Source of the DNA: JAMXLO01 sp041487355
Lineage (GTDB): Bacteria; Pseudomonadota; Alphaproteobacteria; Acetobacterales; Acetobacteraceae
DNA: 12,059 nucleotides
Direction of reading: 5' to 3'
Assembly: GCA_041487355.1 (NCBI GenBank)
Contig: JBGPND010000161.1
Location: 1 to 12,059, forward strand
Shown one piece after another: positions 1 to 5,903 of the stretch. The notes below the pieces were generated by a model. It was not told the DNA's origin. It was given only the letters and a program-made list of their open reading frames with translations, and made no database searches. Position 1 is the stretch's first letter, and each line of letters begins with the position of its first letter. A program made the position numbers and the translations under genes.

Positions 1-233
1 GTTTAGCCGATAGGAGATCGCGCGCCAGCCGCAACATGACCAGTGGGACTTGCTGGGCTGGGATGAGTTTAGCCGATAGGAGATCGCGCGCCAGCCGCAA
101 CGCAGATGGTAGCAAGTGCGCTTCAGGTCATAGTTTAGCCGATAGGAGATCGCGCGCCAGCCGCAACTCTTGGCTTCGTCCCGCTTGTGCGCGATGGAGT
201 TTAGCCGATAGGAGATCGCGCGCCAGCCGCAAC
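1..233. CRISPR. CRISPR array, type II-C-like repeats, cut by left window edge
   Basis: Four copies of one repeat occur at 1-35 (first base lost at the window edge), 66-101, 132-167 and 198-233. All are identical. The repeat is 36 nt and the three spacers (36-65, 102-131, 168-197) are each exactly 30 nt, giving a strict 66-nt period. Read on the minus strand the repeat begins GTTGCGGCTGG and ends TCGGCTAAACT. This matches the layout of type II-C repeats as I remember them from Neisseria (GTTG..GCT at the 5' end, GCTA.A.T at the 3' end), and 36/30 spacing is usual for type II. The 3' end (TAAACT) could act as a weak -10 box, as in Neisseria repeats, where each repeat carries its own promoter; that is inference. 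Repeat 4 shares its last base with the stop codon of the PH-domain gene, so no AT-rich leader exists on this side. No cas gene or tracrRNA is visible in the window. Presence of an array is certain; subtype is moderately supported. Confidence 0.95.
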
Positions 234-697
234 TACCCCGCGACGATCGCGTTGCGGATGCGGAGCGGCGAACCGACACCCACCAGCGGCTCGAAGCCGG
301 CGCCGGTGCCGCGGATCAGCAGCGTGCCATAGCCCCAGATGCGGCCGCCCAGCCCCTGCTCCACGTCCACCGTCTCGATCTTGCTCACGTTCATCTCCAC
401 CGTGTGGCGCGCGAGCAGGCCGCGCTTGAAGATGACACGCCGGTCGGTCACCACGATCTCGGTCGCGTGGCGGCGGATCCAGGCGCCCAGCAGCAGCAGG
501 ATCCCCAGCACGCCGATCACCCCACCCGCCAGCCGCGCATAGCGCTGCCAAATAGGGTCGGGCAGCCGGTCGGAACCCAGCAGCAACCCGAGCGCGACCG
601 CCAGCACGACCACGGCGCGGGCGTAGATCGACCAGTGCAGGCGGCCGACCACCTTCACGGTCTCATCCGGCTGCAGCACCTTCGTGTAGTAGGCCAT
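233..697 (-). CDS. Membrane-anchored bacterial PH-domain protein
   Basis: A 154-residue protein beginning MAYYTKVLQPDE. Two hydrophobic segments (about residues 25-41 and 55-73) are followed by a short bacterial PH-like domain (about 78-150). Family marks are ATEIVVTDRRVIFKRG at 78-93 and LGGRIWGYGTLLIRGTG at 116-132, as in bPH_2/YdbS-type proteins. These proteins sit in the cytoplasmic membrane with the PH-like barrel in the cytosol; the molecular role is unknown. The ATG at 697 is preferred to the longer reading from 1168, because it starts the recognisable N-terminus and overlaps the upstream stop by one base (TGATG). That suggests translational coupling to the membrane-protein gene. The TAG stop at 233-235 uses the terminal base of the last CRISPR repeat, so the gene ends exactly where the array begins. 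The protein still ends at a natural point for the domain and does not look truncated. Confidence 0.85.
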   Translation of the reverse strand: MAYYTKVLQPDETVKVVGRLHWSIYARAVVVLAVALGLLLGSDRLPDPIWQRYARLAGGVIGVLGILLLLGAWIRRHATEIVVTDRRVIFKRGLLARHTVEMNVSKIETVDVEQGLGGRIWGYGTLLIRGTGAGFEPLVGVGSPLRIRNAIVAG

Positions 698-1080
698 CAG
701 CCGAGCTCGCCCATGTGCACCGCCATGTCGGCGCACAGGATGCTGCCGAAGAACGCGACAAAGACCAGGATCGAGCGGATGCGGATCGGCAGCAGGCTGC
801 CGGTGATCTCGGCCAGCACGTAGGGCCCCGCCAGGCAGGCGAAGGCGATCAGCGCGCCGAAATAGGCCCAGACGAACCAGAACATGCCGTAGGTCAGCAC
901 GCTGGAGACGAACAGCGGCGCCAGATACAGCGGGTTGGACCAGCCGTCGGGAATCTTCAGCACGGAAAAGCCGATGAAGCCGAACAGCGCGAGCGAGCCG
1001 GGGTACAGCATCCGGTAGCCCTCCGCCGGGAACGCCGCCACCACCGGCCACAAATCCACCATCGGTACGATCGCAGCCAC
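697..1080 (-). CDS. Small integral membrane protein of unknown function
   Basis: A 127-residue, strongly hydrophobic protein with about four likely membrane segments (roughly residues 25-42, 52-70, 73-91 and 101-117). I do not recognise the family and see no catalytic motif. Reading starts at GTG 1080, which has a GGGGGAG Shine-Dalgarno sequence ending 4 nt upstream. An in-frame ATG at 1062 (MVDLWPVV) has no such site and is the alternative. The TGA stop shares its A with the ATG of the PH-domain gene, so the two form a two-gene minus-strand operon. The likely partner is therefore the PH-domain membrane protein. The gene is divergent from the quinone oxidoreductase gene across a 96-base GC-rich intergenic stretch, where no convincing promoter boxes were found. 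Confidence 0.75.
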   Translation of the reverse strand: MAAIVPMVDLWPVVAAFPAEGYRMLYPGSLALFGFIGFSVLKIPDGWSNPLYLAPLFVSSVLTYGMFWFVWAYFGALIAFACLAGPYVLAEITGSLLPIRIRSILVFVAFFGSILCADMAVHMGELG

Positions 1081-1176
1081 TCAACTCCCCCGCCTGGCAG
1101 GCCGACAGGGTACCACCGGCGGCGCCCTGGCGCGAGGGCCGCTGATTTGCCATACCGGTGAGCGACACAAGGCAAC

Positions 1177-2199
1177 ATGCGAATGGGAGGCCTGGTCTTG
1201 CTCGCCAATATCCCCGCCACCCAGACCGTCATCGAGATCAAACAGCCCGGCGGACCCGAGGTGCTGGTGCCCGCCACGCGCCCCGTGCCGGAACCGCAGG
1301 CCGGCGAGGTGCTGATCCGCATCGCCGGCGCCGGCATCAACCGCGCCGACTGCCTGCAGCGCATGGGCCGCTACCCGATGCCGCCGGGCGCCCCCGACAT
1401 CCCCGGCCTGGAATGCTCGGGCACGGTGGTGAAGCTCGGCGACGGCGTCACCGAGTGGCAGACCGGCGATCAGGTCTGCGCGCTGATGATCGGCGACGGC
1501 TACGGCGAGTATGCCGCGGTGCCCGCGGTGCAGTGCCTGCCGGTGCCGCAAGGGGTGAGCCTGGTCGATGCCGGCGGGCTGCCGGAGACGTTCTGCACCG
1601 TCTGGACCAACGTGTTCGAGCGGATGCATCTGCAGCCGGGCGAGGTGTTCCTGGTTCAGGGTGGCTCCAGCGGGATCGGCGTCACGTCCATCCAGCTCGC
1701 CAAGGCATTCGGCTGCAAGGTGCTGGCGACGGCGGGCTCAGACGTGAAGTGCGAAGCCTGCCTCGGCTACGGCGCCGATGTCGCGATCAACTACCGCACG
1801 CAGGATTTCGTTGCGGTGGGCAAGGAGTTCACCGGCGGGCGCGGCGTCGATGCGATCCTCGATATGGTGGGCGGCGACTACATTCCCCGCGAGCTCGACC
1901 TGTTGGCGCACGAGGGACGGCTGTGTTTCGTCGCATTGATGGGCGGCACCAAGGTCGAAGCCGACTTCGGCGTGCTCCAGCGCAAGCACCTCACCGTCAC
2001 CGGCTCGACCCTGCGTTCGCGCAGCATAGCGCAGAAAGCCGCCATCGTCGCCGCGCTGCGGCAGAAGGTCTGGCCGCTGTGGGGCGCCGGCAAGCTACGG
2101 ACGTTCACCTACAAGCAGTTCCCGCTGAAGGACGCAGCCGAGGCGCACCGGCTGATGGAATCCAGCCAGCACATCGGCAAGATACTGCTGGTGCCCTGA
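1177..2199 (+). CDS. NAD(P)H quinone oxidoreductase, PIG3 family
   Basis: A 340-residue MDR-superfamily oxidoreductase that should use NADPH to reduce quinones or similar enones in the cytosol. An N-terminal GroES-like domain (about 24-125; GGPEVLVP, GLECSGTV) is followed by a Rossmann domain. The nucleotide-binding loop is VQGGSSGIGVTSIQLAKAFG at 160-179. LPETFCTVWTNVFER at 135-149 is characteristic of the PIG3 branch, and no structural zinc cysteine cluster is seen. Length fits the family (about 325-335) apart from the N-terminus, where the start is uncertain. ATG 1177 and ATG 1183 are available. A GGGAGG at 1185-1190 sits 7 nt before an in-frame TTG at 1198, which would start the protein at LLANIPATQTVIEI, closer to homologues. 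The VOC gene follows 97 nt downstream on the same strand; co-transcription is possible but not shown. Confidence 0.9.
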   Translation: MRMGGLVLLANIPATQTVIEIKQPGGPEVLVPATRPVPEPQAGEVLIRIAGAGINRADCLQRMGRYPMPPGAPDIPGLECSGTVVKLGDGVTEWQTGDQVCALMIGDGYGEYAAVPAVQCLPVPQGVSLVDAGGLPETFCTVWTNVFERMHLQPGEVFLVQGGSSGIGVTSIQLAKAFGCKVLATAGSDVKCEACLGYGADVAINYRTQDFVAVGKEFTGGRGVDAILDMVGGDYIPRELDLLAHEGRLCFVALMGGTKVEADFGVLQRKHLTVTGSTLRSRSIAQKAAIVAALRQKVWPLWGAGKLRTFTYKQFPLKDAAEAHRLMESSQHIGKILLVP

Positions 2200-2296
2200 T
2201 CGCGCCGAAGCCGACCGCGCTGCTTGCGGCAGCTGTGGAGTAAGGGCAAGCTTCGGGACGAACGTCCTCGGACCCAGCAACAGGAGGAACGCAACC

Positions 2297-2872
2297 ATGG
2301 CAACCGCGGAAGCCGTCAGGGAGAAGCCCAGCCTGCTCTCCGAACTGCCGCAGCGCCTGCATCACCATGCCTTCGTCGTGCGCGACCAGGAGGTGAACCG
2401 GCAGTTCTTCGAGGATCTGCTCGGCATTCCGCTGGTCGCCACCTGGTGCGAGCGGCATCACAATGCATGGCTCGGGCGCGACGTCGCGATGTGCCACACG
2501 TTCTTCAGCATGGCCGATGGCGGCGCGCTGGCGTTCTTCGCATTCGGCGATCCGGAGATCTACAAGCTGGTGATCGCGGAGAAGCCGCCGGTGGTCGGCA
2601 ACTTCGACCACGTGGCGTTCAAGGCGTCGGACCGCACCTATGACGAAATCGTCGCGCGGCTGAAGGCGGCGGGCGAAAAATTCCGGGAAACCGACCACGG
2701 CTACTGCAAGTCGGTCTACGCCACTTCACCGGATGGGCTGATCGTCGAGTTCACCGTCGATCCGCCGGGCGTGGAGGAGATCGATGCGATCCGCCGCGTA
2801 GACGCACATTCGGAGCTCGCCCGCTGGATGGCCGGCGACCACCGCACCAACAACGATCTGCGGCCGCGGTAG
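2297..2872 (+). CDS. VOC-family protein (glyoxalase/extradiol dioxygenase fold)
   Basis: A 191-residue protein with the two beta-alpha-beta-beta-beta halves of the vicinal oxygen chelate fold. The first strand is RLHHHAFVVRD (20-30, probable metal ligand His24). The second half opens with FDHVAFKAS (103-111, His105) and ends with DGLIVEFTVDPPG (146-158, Glu151). The family covers metal-dependent lyases, isomerases and ring-cleaving dioxygenases; the substrate cannot be deduced. ATG 2297 is well supported by AGGAGG at 2282-2287. The tail after residue 158 is charged and extends beyond the fold. The gene ends 11 nt before a 75-base perfect hairpin that separates it from a convergent gene. Confidence 0.88.
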   Translation: MATAEAVREKPSLLSELPQRLHHHAFVVRDQEVNRQFFEDLLGIPLVATWCERHHNAWLGRDVAMCHTFFSMADGGALAFFAFGDPEIYKLVIAEKPPVVGNFDHVAFKASDRTYDEIVARLKAAGEKFRETDHGYCKSVYATSPDGLIVEFTVDPPGVEEIDAIRRVDAHSELARWMAGDHRTNNDLRPR

Positions 2873-2883
2873 GCTTCCCGAAA

Positions 2884-2958
2884 TGATGGGTATCGCTGCG
2901 CTCAACCCATCCTACGCTGCTATGCCGTAGGATGGGTTGAGCGCAGCGATACCCATCA
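2884..2958. repeat. Perfect 33-bp inverted repeat (REP-like dispersed palindrome)
   Basis: The arms at 2884-2916 and 2926-2958 are perfect reverse complements (33 nt each) around a 9-nt loop. The arm contains GGATGGGTTGAGCGCAGCG followed by a run ending ATACCCATCA. I recall very similar hairpins (GTAGGGTGGG... AGCGCAGCG...ACCCA) scattered between genes in many proteobacterial and cyanobacterial genomes. It lies between convergent genes, so it may also end transcription from both sides, although there is no T-tract. The structure is certain; the link to a dispersed family is from memory and needs a genome count. Confidence 0.9.
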
Positions 2959-2977
2959 CGACACGGTCCCGTTGGCG

Positions 2978-3478
2978 TCAGTCCGGAAGCTGCCGTCCGT
3001 AATACAGCTGCACCGGATTGGTGTTGTCCGGATCGTAGACGCCGCTGAGCCGCACCAGGAACGCCGGCACCTCTTCCTTCAGTACCTGACGGGCCATGGT
3101 CGAGTAATTATAGACATAGGGGTAACGCCAGATGCCCACATGCTTGTGGCTGTGCATGCCCATGTTGCCGCCGCTGATGTTCGACGTATGCGTGGCGAAG
3201 ATCAGGCAATAGATCAGCGGCGTGGGCTTGTTCGACCACAGGCCGCGATCCGTGCAGCGGTTGTAGATGTCGTTGACGCGCAGCGTGCCGCCCTGGTGCC
3301 GCGCATCGGTCATGTCGCCGCAGGTCAGACCGAAGGTCAGCCCGAGCACATGGCCCAGGAAGTGCGCGCAGTGGTTGGTGTGGTCTGATTCGCTGATGTA
3401 GTGATGATCGCAGATCAGCGAGATGTTCTTGCCGACATAGGTTTCCAGCTCGGCGTCGGGCACGCGACGTTCGCTCAT
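2978..3478 (-). CDS. Uncharacterised protein, possible NlpC/P60-like thiol hydrolase
   Basis: A 166-residue protein without signal peptide or membrane segment. I do not recognise a named family. The layout suggests the NlpC/P60 (papain-like) superfamily. HTNHCAHFLGHVLGL (33-47) places a Cys (37) at the start of a hydrophobic helix, and HKHVGIWRYPYVYNYS (111-126) resembles the strand carrying the catalytic His (HVGIY..). His and Cys are otherwise abundant (DHHYIS at 24-29, THTSNISGGNMGMHSH at 96-111). If the assignment is right it would cleave an amide bond in a cytosolic or effector context; this is inference. ATG 3478 has GGAGAGG just upstream. GC over 3121-3240 is near 58%, against about 72% in a sampled stretch of the helicase gene, so the gene may have been acquired. 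It is convergent with the VOC gene. Confidence 0.75.
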   Translation of the reverse strand: MSERRVPDAELETYVGKNISLICDHHYISESDHTNHCAHFLGHVLGLTFGLTCGDMTDARHQGGTLRVNDIYNRCTDRGLWSNKPTPLIYCLIFATHTSNISGGNMGMHSHKHVGIWRYPYVYNYSTMARQVLKEEVPAFLVRLSGVYDPDNTNPVQLYYGRQLPD

Positions 3479-3605
3479 GCATCCTCTCCATGTCTGGCCG
3501 AGGCGCCCCGATCGTCACGGCATTGCACTTATAGCTAACGCAATCCGCCGCCGGGCTTCACTACACGAGTTTGTGCGGAGACCAGGCCCGTCACCACGCC
3601 TTTTC

Positions 3606-3648
3606 CGTCATGGCCGTCCCCGGATCAAGTCCGGGGACGGCCATGACG
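3606..3648. repeat. Perfect 19-bp hairpin with CCCCGGATCAAGTCCGGGG core
   Basis: The arms 3606-3624 and 3630-3648 are exact reverse complements around TCAAG. The core is a palindrome I recall as common between genes in alphaproteobacteria, here extended outward by a GTCATGGCCGT arm. It lies in the 211-base gap between two minus-strand genes, downstream of the cupin gene and upstream of the NlpC-like gene. It could therefore end transcription of the vapBC-cupin operon. No other clear feature was found in this gap; a lone TATAAG at 3533-3528 on the minus strand has no matching -35 box. Confidence 0.88.
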
Positions 3649-3689
3649 AGACGGGTAAGGCCGATCGGTCAGCCTATTCGAGAAATGGT

Positions 3690-4187
3690 CTACCCGCCCC
3701 AGATCCGCACCAGCGGCCCTGCGGCGCCGCTCACCGGATCGGCGGCCGGCTGCTTCACCGCGGCGATGTTGCGCACCACCTCGTCGTGTTCCGCCGGCTT
3801 GCCGCGGCGCAGATCGCGCCGTTCGGTGTTGTCGGGATAGGCGCCGACGATCAGCAGATCGGCGGTCTTGCCTTCGTTGCAGTGGCCGACACCGGCCGGC
3901 ACCACAACGACATCGCCGGCGCGCACCGTCAGCACCTCGCCGGCGGGACCGCCGAAACGCACCTGCGCCTCACCGCTGGCCACGCCGAGTACCTCATGCG
4001 CGTCGCTGTGGAAGTGGTGGAACGGATGCACCTGGTCACGCCACGCGGCCGGCCAGCGGTTCGCCGTGAAGATGCGCTCGATCGCGGCAGGATCGGCCGG
4101 CACCGCCTGGCGGTACACCAGCAGCGGCAGCTTCGAGTTGGGGATCGCACCATCGTCGGCGAAGGTGAAGGTCTGCGGTTCGCTCAT
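3690..4187 (-). CDS. YjlB-like cupin protein
   Basis: A 165-residue single-domain cupin with both family motifs complete. Motif 1 is HFHSDAHEVLGVASG (58-72: His58, His60, Glu65, Gly72). Motif 2 is GDVVVVPAGVGHCN (91-104: Pro97, Gly99, His102, Asn104). The four predicted metal ligands are His58, His60, Glu65 and His102. The surrounding sequence resembles Bacillus YjlB, whose function is not established. The protein should be cytosolic. Start ATG 4187 has GGAG 8 nt upstream inside the end of vapC, and its ATG overlaps the vapC TGA (ATGA). The cupin is therefore probably translated from the toxin-antitoxin mRNA. That arrangement is unusual for a cupin and does not by itself reveal the substrate. 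Confidence 0.9.
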   Translation of the reverse strand: MSEPQTFTFADDGAIPNSKLPLLVYRQAVPADPAAIERIFTANRWPAAWRDQVHPFHHFHSDAHEVLGVASGEAQVRFGGPAGEVLTVRAGDVVVVPAGVGHCNEGKTADLLIVGAYPDNTERRDLRRGKPAEHDEVVRNIAAVKQPAADPVSGAAGPLVRIWGG

Positions 4188-4570
4188 TGGAATTTCTCCG
4201 CTGCTGTTTGGAGTTGACGGTCAAGCGTCACAAGCTCGACCTCGAGTGTCCGGGCCAGGTGGAGATAGCTTGCATCGTATCCGGTCAAGCCGGTGCGCTG
4301 CGCAAGCGCAAGCACCGCCGCGTGTTCAACGTCGATCGTCTCCACCTTGATCGTCCTGCGCGTACGGTAGGCCGCGAGCAAACGCTCTCGTTCGGCGGGT
4401 GCACGACGCATCTTGGTGATGCAGGTATTCACAAGTTCGAAATCCAGCAATTGCGGTGAGACAAGCTCGCAACCCCGCACCCGAACCGCGATGTCCTCGG
4501 CCGATGCCTCGCCGAAAATCACCGCGGCCAACGCGGAGGCGTCAATAACCTTTGTCGCGGTGTCCGCCAT
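4184..4570 (-). CDS. vapC: VapC-type PIN-domain toxin (ribonuclease)
   Basis: A 128-residue PIN-domain protein, the usual VapC length. The expected acidic residues are present: Asp10 in KVIDASALAAVIFGE, Glu45 in LLDFELVNT, Asp99 in GLTGYDASYLHLA and Asp117 in LVTLDRQL. Family members are Mg-dependent endoribonucleases cutting tRNA or rRNA; the target here is unknown. Start ATG 4570 lies inside the vapB reading frame (29-nt overlap), the standard coupled antitoxin-toxin arrangement. The stop overlaps the cupin start. All acidic residues are intact, so nothing suggests an inactive toxin. Confidence 0.93.
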   Translation of the reverse strand: MADTATKVIDASALAAVIFGEASAEDIAVRVRGCELVSPQLLDFELVNTCITKMRRAPAERERLLAAYRTRRTIKVETIDVEHAAVLALAQRTGLTGYDASYLHLARTLEVELVTLDRQLQTAAEKFQ

Positions 4571-4796
4571 CGCGATCCGCTCGAATTATTGCCGCTGACT
4601 CGTCTGGCCCACGGAGGCCAAGCCTGCGAACCTCCGCGACGACTTCATCTACGGTTCGATAGCGAGTTGGCTGCACAGCCTCCTCGATGATCGCCATCAG
4701 TTCGCCTTGCAGCGAGCGATGGTTCCGCGCCGCCCTCTCGCGCAGACGCTGCACCACGTCATCGGGCGCGTTCTTGATCGACAGGTTTACCGGCAT
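4542..4796 (-). CDS. vapB: VapB/FitA-type ribbon-helix-helix antitoxin
   Basis: An 84-residue antitoxin. Residues 1-41 form a ribbon-helix-helix domain of the FitA/Arc type (strand PVNLSIKN, then two helices across 11-24 and 28-41). The C-terminal part (about 60-84, PDESAAIIRADRD) is the typical toxin-wrapping tail. It should neutralise the PIN toxin and repress the operon. ATG 4796 is chosen because RHH antitoxins start right at the strand and GGAG stands 6 nt upstream. A TTG at 4829 would add 11 residues without support. The exonuclease gene ends only 33 nt upstream on the same strand, so the pair is probably also read from that transcript. Confidence 0.9.
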   Translation of the reverse strand: MPVNLSIKNAPDDVVQRLRERAARNHRSLQGELMAIIEEAVQPTRYRTVDEVVAEVRRLGLRGPDESAAIIRADRDGGHRDKGY

Positions 4797-4801
4797 GGGC
4801 G

Positions 4802-4819
4802 GCTCCAAAACTGCTCCAA
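4802..4819 (-). promoter_or_regulatory. Candidate antitoxin operator (direct repeat)
   Basis: On the minus strand TTGGAGC occurs twice (4819-4813 and 4808-4802), start to start 11 nt apart, about one helical turn. The copy nearer the gene supplies the vapB ribosome binding site. RHH antitoxins often bind short repeats spaced like this over their own promoter, so binding here could block both transcription and ribosome loading. The repeat is seen; the operator role is inference. Confidence 0.35.
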
Positions 4820-4829
4820 TACGGATCAA

Positions 4830-5876
4830 CTAGCACGCCGGCGCCTCGCTCTCAACCGCATCCTCCGCCTCGTCCTCCTCGCCGTACCCCACCAGCCGCA
4901 GCGCCCGCCCCTTGATGCCGCGGGTGCCGGCGGCGTGGATCAGTGCCTCCTCGCGGCCATGCGTCACCCAGACCTCGGGTGCGCCGACCTCGTCCAGCGT
5001 GGCATTCAGTTCGTCCCAGTCGGCGTGGTCGGAGATCACCAGCGGCAGTTCCACCCCCCGCGACTTCGCCCGCTGGCGCACCCGCATCCAGCCCGACGCC
5101 ACCGCCACCACCGGATCCGCCAGCCGCCGCGCCCAGCGATCGGCCACCGCGCCGGGCGGGGCCAGCACGATGGCTCCAACCAGCTCGTCCTTCGCCGCCG
5201 CGGTGGCGGGCCGCAGATCGCCCAGCGCCACGCCGCGCGCCTCGTAGACCTGGCAGAGCGAGACGAGCGCGCCGTGCAGCCAGATCGGCCCGTCCCAGCC
5301 AGCCTGGCGCAGTAGGGCGATCAGCCGCTGGCATTTGCCGAGCGCGTAGCAGCCAACGACATGGGTGCGCTCAGGGAACAGCGCCACGCTCGCCAGCAGC
5401 CGGCCGATCTCCTGCTCCGGCGGAGGGTGGTGGAACACCGGCAGGGCAAACGTCGCCTCGGTCACGAAAACGTCGCAAGGGATCGGCACGAAGCCGGCGC
5501 AGGTGGGGTCCGCGGTGCGCTTGTAGTCGCCGCTGACCACGGCGCGCGCGCCGCGATACTCCATCGCCACCTGGGCGCTGCCCAGCACGTGCCCGGCCGG
5601 CTGCAGCCACAGCCGCACCTCGCCCATCTGCAGCGTTTCGCCCCAGCCCAGTGCCTGCTGCGTCTCCCCCGCGCGCCCCTCGCCCAGCCGCGCCCGCATG
5701 AGGGCGAGCGTGTCGGCACTCGCCAGCACCGCACGATGACCGGGGCGGGCGTGGTCGGAATGCGCATGGGTGATCACCGCGCGGTCCACCGCCCGCAGCG
5801 GATCGATGAAGAAGCCGCCGGGCTCGCAGAAGAGCCCCTGCGGCAACACGCGGAGCCAGGTCGCCGGATGTGCCAT
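4830..5876 (-). CDS. Ligase-associated DNA exonuclease (MBL/beta-CASP nuclease)
   Basis: A 348-residue metallo-beta-lactamase/beta-CASP nuclease of the ligase-associated DNA damage response type. The metal-binding motifs are complete: THAHSDHARPG (His37, His39, Asp41, His42), PAGHVLGSAQ (His96), SGDYK (Asp117), ISDHADWDEL (His284) and VWVTHGREE (His306). Pseudomonas putida homologues are described as Mn-dependent DNA nucleases in a four-gene repair cluster with an ATP-dependent ligase, Lhr-core helicase and phosphoesterase. Helicase and phosphoesterase are present here in the opposite orientation, from 8998 onward. ATG 5876 is preferred because homologues start close to the WLRVLPQGLFCEPGGF segment; GTG 5912 would add 12 residues without a ribosome site and lies within the candidate MITE. 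The acidic tail (EEDEAEDAVESE) is low complexity. vapB follows after 33 nt. Confidence 0.92.
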   Translation of the reverse strand: MAHPATWLRVLPQGLFCEPGGFFIDPLRAVDRAVITHAHSDHARPGHRAVLASADTLALMRARLGEGRAGETQQALGWGETLQMGEVRLWLQPAGHVLGSAQVAMEYRGARAVVSGDYKRTADPTCAGFVPIPCDVFVTEATFALPVFHHPPPEQEIGRLLASVALFPERTHVVGCYALGKCQRLIALLRQAGWDGPIWLHGALVSLCQVYEARGVALGDLRPATAAAKDELVGAIVLAPPGAVADRWARRLADPVVAVASGWMRVRQRAKSRGVELPLVISDHADWDELNATLDEVGAPEVWVTHGREEALIHAAGTRGIKGRALRLVGYGEEDEAEDAVESEAPAC

Positions 5877-5903
5877 AGCGGATATCTTGGCTCGGGCCGC
5901 ACA

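Noticed and set aside
36..332. Plus-strand open frame of 98 codons with a repeated SLADRRSRASRN peptide
   Set aside because: It is the CRISPR array read in one frame; the 66-nt period is a multiple of three, so the repeat yields the same peptide each time. Not a gene.
233..1168. 311-codon extension of the PH-domain frame upstream of 697
   Set aside because: The extra sequence lacks sensible protein composition and runs over the membrane-protein gene in another frame. ATG 697 gives the normal family N-terminus.
1158..2243. 361-codon plus-strand frame over the quinone oxidoreductase
   Set aside because: Arg-rich shadow frame of the PIG3 gene, typical of GC-rich DNA; no motif.
3528..3533. TATAAG on the minus strand before the NlpC-like gene as a -10 box
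   Set aside because: No acceptable -35 sequence at 16-18 bases; kept only as a remark.
4797..4829. Longer VapB from TTG 4829
   Set aside because: RHH antitoxins begin at the DNA-binding strand, and the ribosome site fits ATG 4796.
5462..5767. Several Arg/Ala-rich frames of about 60-240 codons on both strands in the exonuclease, TPR and helicase genes
   Set aside because: Shadows of real genes in GC-rich DNA, without ribosome sites or recognisable domains.
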